A stretch of 64,000 bases of DNA from assembly GCA_014529385.2 (NCBI GenBank), contig CM043942.1, positions 2,892,501-2,956,500 of the forward strand, in the 5' to 3' direction. Positions 32,281 through 42,279 of the stretch are shown here, in pieces. The DNA comes from Adiantum capillus-veneris (Eukaryota > Streptophyta > Polypodiopsida > Polypodiales > Pteridaceae). The position numbers were made by a program, and so were the translations under genes. Within the stretch, counting starts at the first letter, position 1; each line of letters opens with the position of its first letter. The notes under the pieces are model-generated. The model searched no databases. It had not been told where the DNA came from and saw only the letters and a list, made by a program, of their open reading frames with translations.

Positions 32281-34599
32281 TTCTGGTATCGAGGGTTCTT
32301 CTGGTGGATAATAGACAGGGTTTGCCACATATCCATTGGGATCTTTATAATATGCATGCATAGGCACCAAAGCTTTCTCTTCTGATTCAGTTACGGTTGG
32401 TGTGTATCTTATGCCAACTGGTCGTAATCTCGGTAGGGGTGGTTGTTGCCCCAACACTGGTTGTGGTCTTTCTACACCTACAGGTCCTAGTAGGTTTCCT
32501 GCTTGATACCTAGGAATCGGTGGAACTTGAGGAGAAGCTACTTGAGCTTGGGGAGCATAAGGTCTCTCTCTCACATATCCCTTGTTATAATAACATTCCT
32601 CCGTCCCATGGTTTGTCCATTTTTGTTTGATAGCATACCACTTGGGCTGTTTAGCCTGGGGTTTGGCGTACAAGTTAATATTTTTTAGCACTTCCTCTAC
32701 AAGCTGCTCCTGGTTTACAGCCACTTCTCCTTTTGGTATTGTCTTAAAAGACTTGCCTCCGCTTTGTTGTGAAGATGAATCCTCGTCAAGATCCTTGAAC
32801 TCACCCTCTTTGTAGACCGCACAATTGTCCACAAGGTAAAGAGCCTCCTTGGTCAACTCATTCAACGTCGTGCTCCTTTTCATATGTAAGTCCTTCTGGA
32901 GATCTGCATTCCTTAGTCCTTGGATGAATATAAGCATAAGTCTGGACTGAGTTGGCAGTTCTTCCACAAGGCAAAACTTAACATACCTTTTTAGTCTTAG
33001 GGCTGCCTTTCGCACAGATTTCCCGTCTTTCTGTTTGAATTTATGGATTTGTGAGACGATATTATGAGCTATCCCCCTTTGTGAGAATTCCTCGATAAAC
33101 TCGTCAAACACCTCCTCCATAGACTCAAAGTCTCTATGCTCCACAGAGTCAAACCAAGTAGCAGTGTCATCCTCGAGGGTTAGTCCAAACCCTGCAAATT
33201 GGGTAGGGAAATCTAACACCTCTTCAGCTCTAATTACACGCACAAAGGCTGCTACATGATCTCTTGGATCTCTGTTTCCTGTGTATTTCTTGTTTACCCA
33301 TTTTTGCACTTGAGAAGGTATAATTCTACGATGGTCTACAAACCTCATCATTGGATCTCCACGTCCTAATCAATATGCCTCCTCTGGTCTTCTGTAGTAA
33401 GCTGGTTCCTCTCCCAATGGTGCTCCTAAGCCATAATTTCTAACAGTTCTTGCAAGAGATGGTTCATCTCTTCAAACTCGTTCTATGGGTGGTCTTCCAG
33501 GCTCCATTGACCCTTGAGTTTTTGGTTTACTCTCTCCTTGATACCTTGAATAGAGTGGTGGTTCTTGCAAATCCCTTAGCCCTCGTGCAGCTTGATAACC
33601 ATCTCAATTTTGGTCTTGCTCCAATGTTGCACTCTGTCGAAGCCTTGACTGCAATGATGACTGAGTTGCTGGTTGGTTTTGATTGTTGAATGTCTGCGGT
33701 CGGGTAGAATGTGAGGTAGCTTCATACTCCTTTGAACAGGGATTTGTCAACTTGCTAGGGGTGTAGGTGGCTCTTGGCACTTCGTCGGGGGCATATGTTG
33801 ATGCTCCTGGAACTGTTGCCTTTTCTACCTCCTCTGGGAGAATGCATTGGTATTCTCGCCCATATCTATCAACAAAAACAATATCCTTCCCCATTGCAGT
33901 TTCATAGGAGAATAAGTAAAGAACCTTGTCTTTGCTTAACTCGGTTAAGTATGGTTCTTTGCAATGAAAGTAAGCGACTATTCCCTCACACTCATGCTTG
34001 TAGATTCCCACGTTCTCATTATAAGTTGAAACCCTGGTTGTTTTCTTATCATACATAAAAATTGCTCCAGGTAGATCAATGTTTGGTGGCGGTTCTTGAG
34101 CTTTTGAAACCAATTTCCCTTTCGCCACGTTATCTCCATATCTGTTATAATCTTCAGGGTTACTAACTATCAGATAGTGGTTTCCCTTTTCATCTCGGAA
34201 TCTATCTCCATCATCATAGACTCGAATTATCTCCAATATCTGAGTCAGCCTTTCTTCAATACAAATGCACTTGCATCCTCGATAGTCAGAATAGACTAGG
34301 GCTCCCCTCGAGTTTGTTCCTTCTAAGAAGATCACAGTGAACTTGGAATCATTCAAAGGATTTAGGAAAGTGCTTCCTCCTGGCATTGGTCCGCCATAGG
34401 TAAAACCTCCTGGCTGTTGACTACCCATCATGAAGAAAGATTTGTCTGACGAAGTGTCAGTATCACTACCTTCCTCAATAATCGGTGCTAGTGGATCTAG
34501 CCTTGCCTGAGTTACACTCTCTTCGGTGGACACTAAGCTACCTTGGTCAGCTGCCACCTTCTGGTCTCTAAAAATGTATCTTCCTGATCTTAAATTCAT
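32281..34599 (-). pseudogene. gag: A-prime Gag
   Basis: One frame runs from the ATG at 34599 to about 32281 with a few stops (33602-33604 and three near 33385-33480). The first third (34599-33604) is an uncharacterised N-terminal region beginning MNLRSGRYIF. The middle (33351-32830) is a retrotransposon Gag domain: TATWFDSVEHRDFESMEEVF, then the KFKQKDGKSV and FIQGLRNADLQKDL motifs. A knuckle-like TNHGTEEC stretch follows without its first Cys pair, then a Pro-rich part. At about 32281 the frame runs into integrase sequence in the wrong frame, which marks the deletion joint. Confidence 0.7.
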
Positions 34600-34611
34600 C
34601 AAACTTATCAA

Positions 34612-35755
34612 TGCAATTTATCACAAATCCAACCACTCTCCTGACAAAGGATCAGTCTCCGCACAACTTCTTGCTTTGCTGCTGAATATACTTGTACACA
34701 AGCGTTTAATTTCGGCAATAAAATCAAAGCATTTAACTGCTAGAGATTATCTTAGTAATGATTGGTATAACTGGAGAGTTAATCTCAACCACTACTATAT
34801 TTTATACACGGCTGATGTTCTGGATTAGGTATGCTAATCTGAAACTGTACTTCACTCGGATGTTGGTCAATTTTACGTGAAAAAGTCTGAATTCAGTCTT
34901 TGCTCCGTCAAATGGACAAACAAGATCCAAATTCACTTCTAAAAGAAGTTCTGGAACCCTTAAGCCAAATGGAACCTCACTGTCTAAGCCCAGTCAAATT
35001 TTCTCTTCAGTAGGTCCCAGTAGACATCCTATGCGTAGGATGTCTCCTGCTCGGTTTTGCTTGGTTTTTTACACTATGGATTACCCTTGATGTGTTGAGT
35101 CAACAGCTGTTTTCACTTTTTGATTTGGACACCTATAAGTCAATGGATCAGAAATCTGTTTTGACAGCCTGCTGCTGGTCTTGATCAGTCTAATCAACTC
35201 CAATTTGGACCAAAATTGACTAGGAGGCTTGCCTCAGGCTATACAACACCTTGCTATGCCCCCAGTCAGTATCTGGCTTCAATTTCTTGCTTTAGACGTC
35301 CTATGTGTAGGATGTCTTTTTCATCAGAATGGCTTCAAATTCAAAGCACAGGCTCCCCTTGAGGTGCTGATCACTTTGGTATGCTCACAGTCAAGTTTGG
35401 AGTGCAAAATCACACAGATGACATCCTACACGTAGGATGTCTTTTGGCCTGTTTGACCCCAGACTTGACCCACAGCTTCCCCTTGATGTCAGAAACCCAG
35501 TGGTATGCTTAAATTTTGGTTTGGATTTCAAAAGTCCCCAATTTTAGATGTTCTAGCCTTTTTCAGTCAAAAGTGCTAAAGTCTGCTTAGAACCCAAATT
35601 TTTCACCCAAATGAGATGAAACCTCTCTCAGTCACTCAATATATCATGCAGATCATGCTCATGCAGCCATCCTATGGTTTTGGTCTTAAAATAATGCTTT
35701 GGCACAATTTGGGTAGGATGTCTGGCAATTTCAGTCTATCTGGCCTTATCCTTAC
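34612..35755 (-). other. 5' leader of A-prime with three palindromes
   Basis: No coding region is seen. Palindromes of the same type as at 27.7-28.6 kb lie at 35022-35045, 35294-35317 and 35419-35442, and a half-site TAGGATGTCT at 35714-35723. The words around them resemble the 285-bp units in the same orientation. No primer binding site is recognisable next to the LTR remnant. Confidence 0.65.
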
Positions 35756-36346
35756 CCCAACCCAAAACACCCGGTGCAAAATCACGTAGGATGTCTGGCC
35801 GAAAATTACAGGTCTTCGTTTTCAAAATCTAAAGTGCCTAATGTGTAGCTCTACTCAATGTGAACGCGTGGATATGCTGCAATGCAAAATCGAACAATGT
35901 ATGCTCACCGAATCACCAGTTGAAGCTCATAGATGGAGCTCACAAAACCGGACCGTACACACACAATGTAGGTATTGGCGCGTAGCTCTCGTCGGGGGCA
36001 ACACGTTGCACTTCTCCGCACTCAATTCCGACCATCGGTGCACACGTAGCATCAAGATGAAGCTCACACTCTTTCTCGTACACAGTACGCTCACTCACAG
36101 ACTTCAAACTTTCTTAAAATGACAAGAAGGTCCTTTCATTAAGGCCAAAAAGTGGTATAAATACCTTACAATTCTCAAACCCTAAAGTTACAAATCAACC
36201 ATCTACTCAATCTAAATGTCAAAACTGGGATACAATCTGGAAACTTCTGTAAGCCCCAATATTTACAAGGTGAAAATGAATAATTACAAAAAGAATGATA
36301 ATCTGCCGAGCCGTCATTTTCCGTAGGGTGTATCCAGCTTCTAACA
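35756..36346 (-). repeat. Truncated 5' LTR of A-prime (about 590 bp)
   Basis: It is closely similar to 23242-23856 of the 3' LTR and ends CAGCTTCTAACA at 36346. The part equivalent to 22919-23241, which would be the inner end of the LTR, is absent, and with it the normal junction to the primer site. Confidence 0.75.
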
Positions 36347-36351
36347 ACAAC

Positions 36352-37136
36352 CTTTATCAGCTATAGGAAGTACCATAAAAAGTATTGAGAGGATATTGTT
36401 TGATATTGGACTTCATGGGATGAATGTTGTGATTGAGTCAAACCCAAGAGGCCATCTGGTGGAAATAATGTTTCTAGGAAAGATTCTAATGGTGGGATGA
36501 AGAGTAGAACATTCTTAAAATTCCATGGAAACTTGGGTAGGGGTTTATCTAAAGTCCAGTACAACCAATGGGAGGCTCTACACAATGTTTTGAAGGACTA
36601 TGGAGTTGATGGTAGAGCAAGAAATGAGAAGGCAAAAGTGTGGGAAGCCTTGGATGCAATCTTTTCTTATTGTGGTAAAAGCCATTGGGAAAAGAGTGAC
36701 CTCTCCAACTTTAAGAAAGAGTTGAACACATTCACAACAGCTACGACAAGCTAAAGAAATTATTTTTTCTTGTGCAGCACATTATCTACAATCGCACTCC
36801 TTGGTTTGTAAAGAAATATAGAAGCCTGTCAATCTAGTCTACTCAAGGTATGGAGAAGTCCCACTATCAAGTAAGAACCAAGTTTTTCAAACACAATAGA
36901 CATGGTGGAGGAGCTTAAAAAGATAATAGCTTGCTTGAAGTATTACAGTGGTTTTACAAAAAAGTGTGGCACAGAACAAGATCACAATAAGCTAAAAAAT
37001 TATTAGACATTTTTGATATTGCTACAGCTATATAGAAGAGTATACAAAAAAGAAAAGATGCATACAGTAGGTGATCCACTAGAGAGAGGCAAGGCAACAA
37101 ATGGGGGATAATACAAGGATCAGTTCTAGGTGCTTG
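36352..37136 (+). pseudogene. Unknown coding remnant after A-prime
   Basis: The longest frame starts at an ATG (36497) and ends at 36754. Its product contains NQWEALHNVLKDYGVDGRAR and KVWEALDAIFSYCGKSHW. I do not recognise it. It is likely the continuation of the unit at 15965-17301 and 22354-22918, because A-prime is a clean insertion. From 36755 to 37136 there are only short fragments. Confidence 0.4.
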
Positions 37137-37754
37137 AGACAAACAATGGTACCCATTTTATAAATGAAGTAATAAGGGAACTCACGACAAGCTTCATGAT
37201 ATCCCATCATAAGTCTACACCTTATTATCCACAATAAAATGGCCAAGCCAAAAGTACCAACAAGACTCTAATTTCTATCTTGACTAAGACAGTAGAGGCT
37301 CGTTGCATAGATTGCGATTTGAAGCTGATGTCAGCTCTATGGGATTATCATACTACTTATAAAGTGGCTATTAATTGTACACCATTAAAGATGGTATATG
37401 GCCAAGAAACAGTTATGCAGTGGGAGTTTGTCATTCTTAGTCTTCAAGTAGCTTCACAAGAAGGTTGGGATGTTAACCCTTTAGTTGAGCGTTTATAATC
37501 CTACAGAGATTAGATGAAGAGAGGTAATTAGCTGTGCAAAATGCACTTGTGGAGAAAGATAAGAGAAAGAAATAGTTTGGCCATCATTCAAAGAACAAGA
37601 ATATCAAGGGTGAGGATAAAGTCCTTAAGTATGGAGTGTGTAATGAGAAGAAAAAGTTGAAACATGCGGGAAAAGGACTATATAGAGTACGTGAAATCAC
37701 CCCACAAGGTACCATTCATGTGGAAACTCTTGATAGAGTTGAAACCATTGGATT
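37137..37754 (+). pseudogene. pol: C1 integrase core and C-terminal fragment
   Basis: It carries NNGTHFINEVIRELTT (normally the catalytic Asp-Asn-Gly; here the Asp is Asn), STPYYPQ, a stop, then NGQAKSTNKTL, where the catalytic Glu is Lys, and the C-terminal stretch ending EITPQGTIHVETLD-like. The same sequence in C2 keeps Asp and Glu, so both changes are private to this copy. Confidence 0.75.
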
Positions 37755-37759
37755 CCTCA

Positions 37760-37775
37760 TGCTCTGATACCAAAT
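37760..37775 (-). other. Extra primer-site copy beyond the 3' LTR of copia-4
   Basis: On the minus strand the 3' LTR end is followed by ATTTGGTATCAGAGCA and then by the target duplication. TGGTATCAGAGC is the tRNA-Met primer site, which normally occurs only inside the 5' LTR. The extension ends in CA, the dinucleotide integrase uses. Confidence 0.8.
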
Positions 37776-38016
37776 TGTGAGTGCGCGGATGCGGTGCGTG
37801 TGCGGAGAGTGAGAAGGAGAGAGAGAGAGAGAGAGAGAACGACACAGGATGTGGGGTGGAGCTCCCAAATCTCACTGTGTGAGCACCATGTGAGAATGTG
37901 AGTGAGAGCTCCTTATTCTTTGTATGTATAAAGAATAAGGAGATAAATGTGGGTAGCCGGACACTGGCCGATGAACACGGGCAAAGCACGGTGAGGCACA
38001 CCGCCTTTACCTAACA
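37776..38016 (-). repeat. 3' LTR of copia-4 (241 bp)
   Basis: On the plus strand TGTGAGTGCGCGG to CCTTTACCTAACA, nearly identical to 40595-40831 apart from a longer GA run (37821-37838). It contains a perfect 13-bp hairpin at 37909-37942. Confidence 0.9.
37909..37942. promoter_or_regulatory. Perfect hairpin in copia-4 3' LTR
   Basis: Arms CTCCTTATTCTTT and its exact complement are separated by an 8-base loop, GTATGTAT. The same hairpin is at 40724-40757 in the other LTR. It could act in RNA 3'-end formation or dimerisation; the function is inferred only. Confidence 0.6.
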
Positions 38017-38101
38017 TTCTCCCACTAAAGGCTGTGTGCCGATAAGTGGCGAGAAGACTAGCCTACAACTAGTATATACAAGAGGTGAGAGAAGACGGCT
38101 C

Positions 38102-38846
38102 TCAACCTATGCCCACTGGCTCACTCTGTAACTGCTCTAGTGTAGATGCAACATGCATATCACTACGGCTAGAGCTACGATGACACTCTTGATGCAGGTA
38201 TCGAGTGACGACCTGCATGGCTCCACAATGCACAATGCCAGTGTCAATCATCGCACCACTGACAACTCCCACTGCAAATGCACCAACCGCATAAGCAAGA
38301 TCAAGTCTCGAAACCAAAAGGTCAGACATGAGAGACTCGAAAGCCGACGAAACATGCACTATGTGTGCCAACCTATCCCTGTCAGCAACCTCAGTGCCAT
38401 ATGCATCCTCATCAGGAACCACCCGACTATGCATCACTATGTCAGTATCCTCTGGCAAAGGCATATCTGCTGAGAATGACTGCAAAATCAAAAAATCAGC
38501 CCCACTGCAATCACACAGTTTTTTGAAGGACATTGTCACCCTCAAACGTATCAGATGCATCATAGAACAATGCATCGGTCTCTGGCTCAATCGATGTCAT
38601 CTCAACTGATGACTGGCAAAGCTGTGCATCCCCAGAGATACCACTATCTGCATGAACATCATCACAAGACAAATGCACAACTTGCTCTCCATGCAGCACA
38701 TCTGCAAAAGAGACACGCCTCTTCTCTCGCTCCAAACATGGTTGCAAGTACACAGAGACTACACCGCCTCGTGTGTCAAAAATATGCAAAGGGTATACCA
38801 GACCACTCCTAGCACCTCTGGTTATCACTAGTGATCCCCTATGCAT
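38102..38846 (-). pseudogene. Copia-4 residual pol (pre-integrase start fused to RT end)
   Basis: 38846-38511 begins MHRGSLVITRGARSGLVYPL, the stretch just after copia protease, and then loses similarity. 38590-38102 carries SRLDLAYAVGAFAVGVVSG and MQVVTRYLHQ, which correspond to the RPDLAYAVG and LRYLKGT motifs at the end of copia RT. Integrase and most of RT are missing between them, so the element depends on others for transposition. Confidence 0.6.
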
Positions 38847-38883
38847 CTGAAATGGCCGCTCTCCAAGCAGTACACGATGTCCA

Positions 38884-39531
38884 CTACTCTACAAACTGAC
38901 GCACTGAAATGAGACTCTGACTGAGTCCTGGTACATAACGTACATCTCGTAGCGTAAGCAATGCACCGCTAGGTAAAGACATGCATACATCTCCAGCACC
39001 CTCTATGTCACATGCTGAACCATCAGCAAACTGCACACAACCAAGTCTCCCACTAGAGAAAGAGCAAAACAAATCACGACGTGGCATCACGTGAAAAACT
39101 GCATGCTCGTCTAGTAGAAAACGCGTAGACAATGTGCTATCCCAAGACACAAAGTAGTCTGAAGGCAAGCTAGAATCAAAAGTGACATGTCCGTCACATG
39201 CACACACTCTAGCATGTGTCCTCATAGTATCACCATGCATCTGCCTCTTCTGTTGCCTCATACTCCTGAAGCAACGACGCCTAATATGCCCATCATGGCC
39301 GCAGTGCCAACATGTCAGTCGCGATCGTGAACGAGAACCACCTCTAACCTTAAGCGTCTCCATGCCAAAACTATGGCAAACAATGCTCGAGATCACAAGA
39401 CTCTCCCACCCGAGAGCAAACCACTGTCTCAACCAAAGAAGGATACACAACTCCTCACTCTTGCGAGAGTGGATACAAAAACACAAAGCTGTGTCCAAAC
39501 TGACAAAACCTGTCAAAGTGAGAGTAAACAC
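38884..39531 (-). pseudogene. Copia-4 zinc knuckle and protease remnant
   Basis: CWHCGHDGHIRRRC (about 39268-39309) is a CX2CX4HX4C knuckle. Further on, FLLDEHAVFHVMPRRDLF occupies the protease active-site position, with Asp-Glu-His-Ala instead of Asp-Ser-Gly-Ala, followed by TLRDVRYVPGLSQSLISV. The protease is predicted inactive. Confidence 0.65.
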
Positions 39532-40575
39532 TCGATCACAAACTATGGAGAGAATCTAGGAAAAATCTGACAAAGTTTCCCTTGAAACCTGAGCAAAAAA
39601 CTCAAGTACAATCTCTACCATAAACCATAACACTACTCAATGCCAATGAGTAGAAATGCCAAAATGGCTCCATATTTTCACATACAATGGCAATCCGCAC
39701 TCAACGTAAATCAACGGAGTGACCGCGCATAACCAAGCACCAAAAGATTTGCAATCCGGAAACTTGGTCAATGCGAAAACAATGCTCTCAAGAGAGCTCA
39801 CCGGCACTTGAAAGCGCCTGCCAAAATGCATGTATAATGGGCATCAACCATGCGCCATAACCATATGCAAACCATCCGCAAAGACCATGAATCCAAGCAC
39901 AAAATCACGGCCAAAGTATCTTGTGAAAACCAGTGAAAGAAGCTCCACCTGTGTGCTCCAAAAAAAACTGTGTCTCTCAAGAGACTGCTTCGGTGGTGTG
40001 TAAACGCCTCCGTACTTCGTTGCCCAAGTCTACCAAAAAACCCTCAAACCACAAGCTTAACACAAGCTGCAATTGCATCTTCAGCTCAGAATTTATGCAC
40101 TTAACTTCAAGCATCTCTCGTGCTTCCAAAAGTGCATCAAACTCGCACACAATGAGACAACAGAAAATCTGGAATTTCTGTATACAATCAGTCTTATCTG
40201 AATATCAGCAAAACGGTGAGGAATTTGCAAGAAGTTTCTTCTGCAAAGTTGTAGACCACGGCATTCTACAAGGAGAAAAATGAATCTGATTCTACAAGGA
40301 GAAAAATAGAATTCTCAGATCTGCATTCTACAAGGAGAAAAACGAATCTGAAAATAGTGCTGCTGCGCACACAGTTTTAAGGCAGCACCTTCACTTACAC
40401 ACAGTCTTCCACACTCCTTTCTGAGCTTCCACAAGAGCATACATCACTCTCAACTGAGCTCACAAGCTCCCATTTCATTCTCACAAAGCTTCCAAGCTTT
40501 CTTAATCTCTCCATCGTCGAGAGAGAGCGAGCTATCACCTCGAAGCTCTTGAAGCCGTCGTGCTCTCCGCAGTCA
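39532..40575 (-). other. Copia-4 5' leader and gag-position sequence
   Basis: I find no recognisable Gag domain here. There is a near-triplicate of CTACAAGGAGAAAAA-type words (about 40266-40341) and short chance frames. It may be decayed gag plus leader. Confidence 0.4.
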
Positions 40576-40593
40576 CCATAGCTCAGATACCAA
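40576..40593 (-). promoter_or_regulatory. Internal primer binding site of copia-4
   Basis: On the minus strand TTGGTATCTGAGCTATGG lies next to the 5' LTR. It is the tRNA-Met primer site with one change from TGGTATCAGAGC; the copy beyond the 3' LTR has the canonical base. Confidence 0.75.
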
Positions 40594-40594
40594 T

Positions 40595-40831
40595 TGTGAG
40601 TGCGCGGATGCGGTGCGTGTGCGTGTGCGGAGAGTGAGAAGGAGAGAGAGAGAACGACACAGGATGTGGGGTGGAGCTCCCAAATCTCACTGTGTGAGCA
40701 CCATGTGAGAATGTGAGTGAGAGCTCCTTATTCTTTGTATGTATAAAGAATAAGGAGATAAATGTGGGCAGCCGGACACTGGCCTACGGACACGGGCAAA
40801 GCACGGTGAGGCACACCGCCTTTACCTAACA
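40595..40831 (-). repeat. 5' LTR of copia-4 (237 bp)
   Basis: On the plus strand TGTGAGTGCGCGG to CCTTTACCTAACA, followed by the right CCTCA duplication and then by C1 sequence that continues in register from 37754. Confidence 0.9.
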
Positions 40832-40836
40832 CCTCA

Positions 40837-42050
40837 ATGGGAGTAAATTTAAAACATATTATGATCCTTTAAGCCAAGAGGAGATACATACCATCCATCA
40901 AAAGAAGGCAGCTCAAGCACAAGCAGAATTAAAAATGATACAAGCTCAAGCCGAGGCTCTGGAGCGACAACAACATATTAGGCACCAATGAGAGGCCAAA
41001 CTTGAACTTACACATGCATTTCAAGTTGAATCAAAGGATGATTTGGTAGACTCTAACCCACCTCTATGATACCCCGTCAAGTGAGATAGCTCCTATGGGA
41101 AAGTGCTATATGGCGCTTTATTGGACACGAGCTAAATATAATCTACCATCCTATGGAGTGTGGTGTCAGTTAGAAAAGCCATCTTTATCCGAGCACCATC
41201 CAAGTCAAGGGAATTAGCAAGAAGAAAACTATTGTCTTTGGAATCTTGCATACTTCTATCAGTTATGATAATGGAGTCGTGGCTCAAAGATTTTTGGTTT
41301 GGTCATGCTTGCGGGTGCTATGGAGGACAACATAAACCTAAGACGTAAGTGGATGTCTGTTACCAAGTGTACTATGGATTGGGTAACTGAAAGTATCACA
41401 ACACAGAAAGAAACCAACTCTCAACCCTACCACTTACGCAACAATCCATGAGTTATTACCTCATGAGGGAACAAAGAACAAAACATTGCAGATCCAAGAG
41501 GTTAATACATCTGTACATGTAGCACAACCCTCTAAGGCTTCAACTTCCATGCTTGAAACAAAGAATGAAGCATCCAAGACTCGGTGTGATTTGACAAGGT
41601 GAACATACAAATGGGTCCCTAAAGCTTTGTTCATGAGCACTTTCGATGCTCAATCTTGTTCAAAACAGAAGCCTCATAAGAGATCCCCAACTTGGCCCAA
41701 AAATGCAATGATACATTGTGTTGGATTCCTAAACGACTATTGGAAGTCCAAGGTTACTATGATGGTAATGATAAGATTTGGGTACGTAAACATAAGTTGT
41801 TTTCCTCCCTGTCACCTATAGAGCCATATAAGCCAAATCTGGTAACTCCAAAGTCAGTTGAAGACCATGGAAATAGAAAAATCATGGAATGCTCTACATA
41901 TTTTCCAGAGATATTTTGGATACCAAAGCGTGAACAATTTGTACCATCGAGCTTAAAAACAAGAGAGTCAAATGAAGCTTCTAGCTCTTCATGTAGTTCA
42001 TCCACAGAAATATAAGCTTCTATAAAACCTTTACCTACCACTGTAAAATC
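40837..42050 (+). pseudogene. C1 post-integrase retropepsin-like domain and Trp-x-x-Lys tail
   Basis: The nucleotide sequence matches 62126-63300 of C2. A Lys/Gln/Ala-rich helix (40900-40975) is followed by the retropepsin-like part (about 41090-41400), badly broken by frameshifts. The tail (about 41595-42015) carries KWVPKAL, CWIPKR, KIWVRKH and FWIPKR and a Ser-rich end. It confirms that the module is part of family C and not a local accident. Confidence 0.6.
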
Positions 42051-42266
42051 CATAAGAACAAGAAGGAATTAGCACCTCCCATTATGAATTCATCACCTAT
42101 TGTAGCGTTGCAAGTCAGATCATAGGAGAGTACCTTACCACCCTTGCAACCAGATGAAGCACTTAGGTGGCAAAAAACTATTGGTCAAAGTCTTCACCCC
42201 CATTACAACTTGGAACAAGTGGGCTCAAAAGGTGATGACATATTTCCAAACAATATGATCTACCCA

Positions 42267-42279
42267 ATGAAGGGGGGCG
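42267..42279 (+). promoter_or_regulatory. Polypurine tract of C1
   Basis: AATGAAGGGGGGCG precedes TATTTATTGACATCC, the degraded LTR start. C2 has AAGGAAGGGGGGAG before TGTTTGCTGACATCC. Confidence 0.6.

Larger units (their letters stand above)
22919..36346 (-). mobile_element. Element A-prime: 13.4-kb Ty3-type element with extra 3' ORF, minus strand
   Basis: Reading on the minus strand: a 5' LTR remnant (36346 to about 35756), a leader with palindromes, gag (34599-32281), a large deletion that joins gag to the end of integrase (about 32278), the integrase C-terminus (31960-31649), a retropepsin-like domain and Trp-x-x-Lys tail (31721-30739), a long non-coding stretch with 285-bp repeats, the aORF (27555-23909), a PPT and the 3' LTR (23856-22919). 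Flanks ACAAT (22914-22918) and ACAAC (36347-36351) agree at four of five bases, consistent with one insertion. RT, RNase H and most of integrase are absent, so it is non-autonomous. Confidence 0.75.
37760..40831 (-). mobile_element. Copia-4: non-autonomous copia element, minus strand (3,072 bp)
   Basis: LTRs lie at 37776-38016 and 40595-40831 and the 5-bp duplication CCTCA is exact (37755-37759 and 40832-40836). The interior has a zinc knuckle, a protease remnant and a fragment from the end of RT, but no integrase core and no RT active site. Between the left duplication and the left LTR lie 16 extra bases (37760-37775) that read, on the element strand, as a primer-site copy after the 3' LTR. 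The element sits inside the C1 integrase region. Confidence 0.88.
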
